The notes under the pieces are model-generated. The model saw nothing but the letters and a program-made list of their open reading frames with translations, was not told the DNA's origin and did not search any database. Source: Muribaculaceae bacterium (GTDB lineage Bacteria > Bacteroidota > Bacteroidia > Bacteroidales > Muribaculaceae). From it: a stretch of DNA of 8,256 bases. Below are positions 5,497-8,256 of this stretch, in pieces (the first letter of the stretch is position 1; each line of letters opens with the position of its first letter). The stretch spans positions 1 through 8,256 of the forward strand of contig JAFLTK010000010.1 of assembly GCA_022511505.1 (NCBI GenBank). Direction: 5' to 3'. Made by a program: the position numbers and the translations under genes.

Positions 5497-6834
5497 TCAG
5501 TTATTGATTTTTAAGCTCATACCATTTAACTTGCGGTATAAATCAAGAGCATATACATCGGTCATGCCCGAGACATAATCGACAGTCGCCTGCAGGCGGC
5601 CATAGAGCGTCGGGTCGTCAATCTGGTACTGGCGAGGCACCTTAGACAGGAGCAGTTTGGAGTAGTTCAGTTCGGGGTTTACGACCGCCTCGGTCAGTTT
5701 CTCCATCAGGAAAGTGATGATGCGGTTACCGGCGAGTTCGATGTCAACAACGTCTGGCGCGCAGTAGATGCGGCTCCACGACAGGTCGACGCAACGCGAG
5801 AACGCCTCGCGCTCGGTTGCCGGGATATGGTCGAGAAGTTGCCCCTGAAACTCGCCGCGCAATATCGCTTCCTCGTTTTCGACAAACACGTCGACACAGC
5901 AGTTGACCAGTTTGCCGATGACACATGACCGCAAGTAGCCGATGCGCTCGTTGGGGTCGTCGATATGCTCCAGGGCGCGCTCCATCTGGGCGCGTCGCTC
6001 TGAGTCGAAAAAGCCGAGGAGAAGCGGCTCGAGGCGGTCGGAGGTCAGGATGCCGAGTTTGTGGGCATCCTCGAGGTCCATCACCTCATAGCAGATGTCG
6101 TCGGCCGCCTCGACGAGGTAGACAAGCGGATGGCGCGCATATTTTATGCCCGCGTCGGTTTCTTCGAGTTTTATCATGCCGAGGGCGTCGGCAACTTTGG
6201 CAAAATCGGCACGCTCGGTAGTGAAAAATCCAAATTTGTTTTTCTCGCCGGCCATCGACGACGAAAACGGATATTTTGCAATCGCCGCGAGGGTCGAGTA
6301 GGTCATGGCAAAGCCGCCGGGGCGACGTCCTTTGAACTGGTGGGTCAGCAGGCGGAAAGCGTTGGCGTTTCCCTCAAAGTGGGTCAGGTCGGCCCACTGC
6401 TCGGGTGTCAACTGTTGCTCAAAGCGGCTTCCGTCACCCTCGCTGAAAAATGTCGAGATGGCCTTCTCGCCCGAGTGGCCGAATGGCGGATTGCCAAGGT
6501 CGTGAGCCAGACAAGCCGCCCCGACGATTTCGCCCATCGCGTCGAGGCGTCCAACCCATGGCTCGGCGGCATATTTGCCACGCAGGCAGATAGCAACCTC
6601 GTTGGCTATCGAACGGCCGACGCTCGACACCTCGATGCTGTGGGTCAAACGGTTATGGACAAAGATACTTCCCGGGAGGGGGAACACCTGAGTCTTGTTT
6701 TGCAGGCGACGGAATGGCGACGAGAACACGAGGCGGTCAAAGTCACGCTGAAACTCGGTCCGCGCACTGCGTCGCGGGTCGTGATAGTCCTCAAGGCCAA
6801 AACGCTTGTCGAGGATAAGACGGCTCCACTCCAT
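5497..6834 (-). CDS. dgt: dNTP triphosphohydrolase (dGTPase family, HD domain)
   Basis: This enzyme removes triphosphate from deoxynucleoside triphosphates (dGTP in E. coli Dgt), lowering or balancing the dNTP pool. From the chosen start the protein has 445 residues. The HD-domain signature is intact: RLTHS (His65), the block HDLGNPPFGHSGE (His111-Asp112 onward) and EAADDICYE (Asp245/246), giving the H...HD...D metal site. The N-terminal DKRFGLEDYHDPR and FQRDFDRLVFSSPFRRLQNKT are also typical of the family. The frame stays open upstream to an ATG at 6933, but that start would overlap the hflX coding end by 89 nt and add an unlike, Ser/Thr/Pro-rich leader. The ATG at 6870 overlaps by 26 nt; the ATG at 6834 (MEWSRLI) sits 10 nt after the hflX stop and best fits the expected protein beginning. 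Cytoplasmic, with no sign of damage. Whether dGTP is its preferred substrate is not visible. Confidence 0.93.
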   Translation of the reverse strand: MEWSRLILDKRFGLEDYHDPRRSARTEFQRDFDRLVFSSPFRRLQNKTQVFPLPGSIFVHNRLTHSIEVSSVGRSIANEVAICLRGKYAAEPWVGRLDAMGEIVGAACLAHDLGNPPFGHSGEKAISTFFSEGDGSRFEQQLTPEQWADLTHFEGNANAFRLLTHQFKGRRPGGFAMTYSTLAAIAKYPFSSSMAGEKNKFGFFTTERADFAKVADALGMIKLEETDAGIKYARHPLVYLVEAADDICYEVMDLEDAHKLGILTSDRLEPLLLGFFDSERRAQMERALEHIDDPNERIGYLRSCVIGKLVNCCVDVFVENEEAILRGEFQGQLLDHIPATEREAFSRCVDLSWSRIYCAPDVVDIELAGNRIITFLMEKLTEAVVNPELNYSKLLLSKVPRQYQIDDPTLYGRLQATVDYVSGMTDVYALDLYRKLNGMSLKINN

Positions 6835-6844
6835 TGGGCGGCGC

Positions 6845-8071
6845 TCACTCTGCGGTTTCAAGGTCGTCATATTTCTGGTAGAGGAAATCGTTGTAGGGGA
6901 AACGGGCGGTGTGGATAAGTTTGGCCTCTTCATAAATTTTCTGCTTCAACTCATCGATGTTTATCCCCTTTTTGGCCGAGATGAACACACAGTTGTCGCT
7001 CATGCGGTTCATCCATGTCTCTTTAAGCTCGGCGAGGGGAATGTTTTCGCGAGAGCGCGGTGTCAGGTCGTCCTCGTCCTTGGGGGTGTAGTTGTAGGCA
7101 TCTATCTTGTTGAACACCATTATCATCGGCTTGTCTGCGCCGTTGCACACCTCTTTGAGCGTCTTGTCGACGACCTCGATTTGCTCCTCAAAATTGGGAT
7201 GGGAGATGTCGACAACGTGGAGCAACAGGTCGGCCTCGCGCACCTCGTCGAGGGTCGATTTAAACGAGTCGACAAGGTGGGTGGGGAGTTTGCGGATAAA
7301 CCCGACGGTGTCGGTCAACAGCATCGGCAGGTTGTCGATAGTGATTTTGCGAACGGTCGTATCGAGCGTTGCAAAGAGTTTGTTCTCGGCAAAAACGTCG
7401 CTCTTGCTGAGCAGATTCATCAGCGTCGATTTACCGACGTTGGTGTAGCCGACGAGCGCCACGCGGGTCAGCTTGCCGCGGTTCTTGCGCTGAACGGCCT
7501 TCTGCTTGTCAATCTCCTTGAGTTGCTCCTTGAGGCGCGAAATGCGGTCGAGAATAATACGGCGGTCGGTCTCAATCTGAGTCTCGCCCGGGCCGCGCAT
7601 ACCGATACCGCCACGCTGGCGTTCAAGGTGGGTCCAGAGTCGTGTCAGTCGAGGCAAAAGGTATTGATACTGGGCCAGTTCGACTTGAGTTTTTGCGTTG
7701 GCCGTCTGTGCGCGTTTGGCAAAAATATCGAGGATGAGCGTCGTTCGGTCAAGGATTTTGACCTTCAATTCACGCTCAATATTAAGCACCTGTTTGGAGG
7801 TTAGGTCATCGTCAAATACGACCAAACCAATGTCGTTTGCTTCAACAAACTGCTTGATTTCGTCGAGTTTACCCTTGCCGACGTAGGTGCGAGAGTTCGG
7901 GTAATCCAATCGTTGGAGGAAGCGCTTGACGGTCACCGCCCCGGCCGTGTCGGCCAGAAACGCCAACTCATCGAGATACTCATTAGCCTTTTGTTCATTC
8001 TGGGTAGCCGTAATCAAGCCCACGAGAACCGTGCGCTCTGTTGTCAACTTATCAATAATCAAATCTTTCAT
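6845..8071 (-). CDS. hflX: Ribosome-associated GTPase HflX
   Basis: HflX binds the 50S subunit or stalled 70S ribosomes and splits them, a rescue role known best under heat stress. With the start at 8071 (MKDLIIDKL) the protein has 408 residues, a normal length. The N-terminal HflX domain contains the YVGKGKLDEI stretch (63-72) and FDDDLTSKQ; the family signature GGIGMRGPGETQIETDRR follows at 154-171. The G domain shows all motifs: G1 GYTNVGKST (208-216), G2 TLDTTVR (235-241), G3 DTVGF (254-258), G4 NKID (321-324) and G5 SAKKG (365-369). A short C-terminal domain ends in FPYNDFLYQKYDDLETAE. An in-frame ATG at 8116 would add 15 residues (MCSAAAVCV...) unlike the family, so the internal start is preferred. 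It is the first gene of the apparent hflX-dgt-TPM operon. Confidence 0.96.
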   Translation of the reverse strand: MKDLIIDKLTTERTVLVGLITATQNEQKANEYLDELAFLADTAGAVTVKRFLQRLDYPNSRTYVGKGKLDEIKQFVEANDIGLVVFDDDLTSKQVLNIERELKVKILDRTTLILDIFAKRAQTANAKTQVELAQYQYLLPRLTRLWTHLERQRGGIGMRGPGETQIETDRRIILDRISRLKEQLKEIDKQKAVQRKNRGKLTRVALVGYTNVGKSTLMNLLSKSDVFAENKLFATLDTTVRKITIDNLPMLLTDTVGFIRKLPTHLVDSFKSTLDEVREADLLLHVVDISHPNFEEQIEVVDKTLKEVCNGADKPMIMVFNKIDAYNYTPKDEDDLTPRSRENIPLAELKETWMNRMSDNCVFISAKKGINIDELKQKIYEEAKLIHTARFPYNDFLYQKYDDLETAE

Positions 8072-8256
8072 TTGCAAATCGATTTCAATAACACAAACCG
8101 CCGCGGCGCTACACATAAACCCGGCGGTCTACATCTATATAACAACTCGCGCGCGATAATCACCGCGAAAATACAAAATAATCCTTAAACCACCGCCACC
8201 CGCTGCAAATTCCTTGATTAACTGCATAAAAAACATCCGGTCTGCAACGTGCGGCG
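8072..8256 (-). promoter_or_regulatory. Upstream region of hflX with a weak promoter candidate
   Basis: No gene is evident in this stretch. On the minus strand TTATTTTG (8181-8174) is close to the -7 consensus TAnnTTTG (one base off), and an exact TTTG lies at 8209-8206, but the 24-nt spacer is longer than usual. If used, the hflX leader would be about 100 nt and would include GC-rich, partly self-complementary sequence (for example the palindrome GCCGCGGC around 8098-8105). Evidence is weak, and the true promoter may be elsewhere or outside the window. Confidence 0.25.

Noticed and set aside
6061..6918. A 285-codon open frame on the plus strand, antisense to dgt
   Set aside because: It mirrors the codon pattern of dgt, which has intact catalytic motifs on the other strand; the translated product shows no recognisable domain.
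6835..6933. N-terminal extension of dgt by 33 residues from the ATG at 6933
   Set aside because: It overlaps the conserved-frame end of hflX by 89 nt and is a Ser/Thr/Pro-rich stretch unlike the family; the start at 6834 gives the expected beginning.
6806..7804. A 332-codon open frame on the plus strand, antisense to hflX
   Set aside because: HflX on the minus strand carries all five G motifs across the same DNA; the antisense product is Val/Leu-rich with no family features and is typical of a shadow frame.

Overview
The window looks like a chromosomal segment of a Bacteroidota species, most likely of the order Bacteroidales. Supporting signs are a fimbrillin-type lipoprotein, a streptopain-like C10 protease with its own prodomain, promoter-like boxes of the Bacteroidetes type (TTG...TAnnTTTG), no clear Shine-Dalgarno sequences before the starts, and moderately GC-rich genes separated by AT-rich gaps. 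A gut family such as Muribaculaceae or Prevotellaceae would fit, but nothing here proves it.

Layout from left to right: (1) positions 1-200 are non-coding and hold an 11-bp inverted repeat built from TGTAACA heptamers, plus two hairpin terminators in tandem. (2) Positions 201-2992 are a minus-strand pair, a secreted C10 cysteine protease followed 23 nt later by a fimbrillin-like lipoprotein; they are probably one transcript, read from a candidate promoter near 3132-3162 and ended by the terminators at 64-177. (3) Positions 2993-3420 are an AT-rich divergent spacer carrying a candidate promoter for each direction. (4) Positions 3421-4212 hold a plus-strand calcineurin-like metallophosphoesterase, alone in its orientation, whose stop lies 7 nt from the converging TPM gene. 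(5) Positions 4220-8071 are a tight minus-strand run, read in the order hflX (ribosome-associated GTPase), dgt (dNTP triphosphohydrolase) and a TPM-domain membrane protein with two zinc ribbons and a glycine-rich tail. Gaps of 10 nt and 5 nt suggest co-transcription.

The hflX-dgt-TPM block is housekeeping or stress-related: ribosome rescue, nucleotide-pool control and an envelope-associated protein of uncertain role. The C10 protease-fimbrillin pair is the accessory, surface-directed part. It suggests that a self-inhibited secreted protease is made together with a surface or pilus subunit, possibly to process it. No RNA genes, insertion sequences, CRISPR arrays or phage genes were seen. No clearly new defence or mobile system is present; the most interesting points are the protease-fimbrillin pairing, the odd C-terminal extension of the fimbrillin, and the structured DNA at 1-177.
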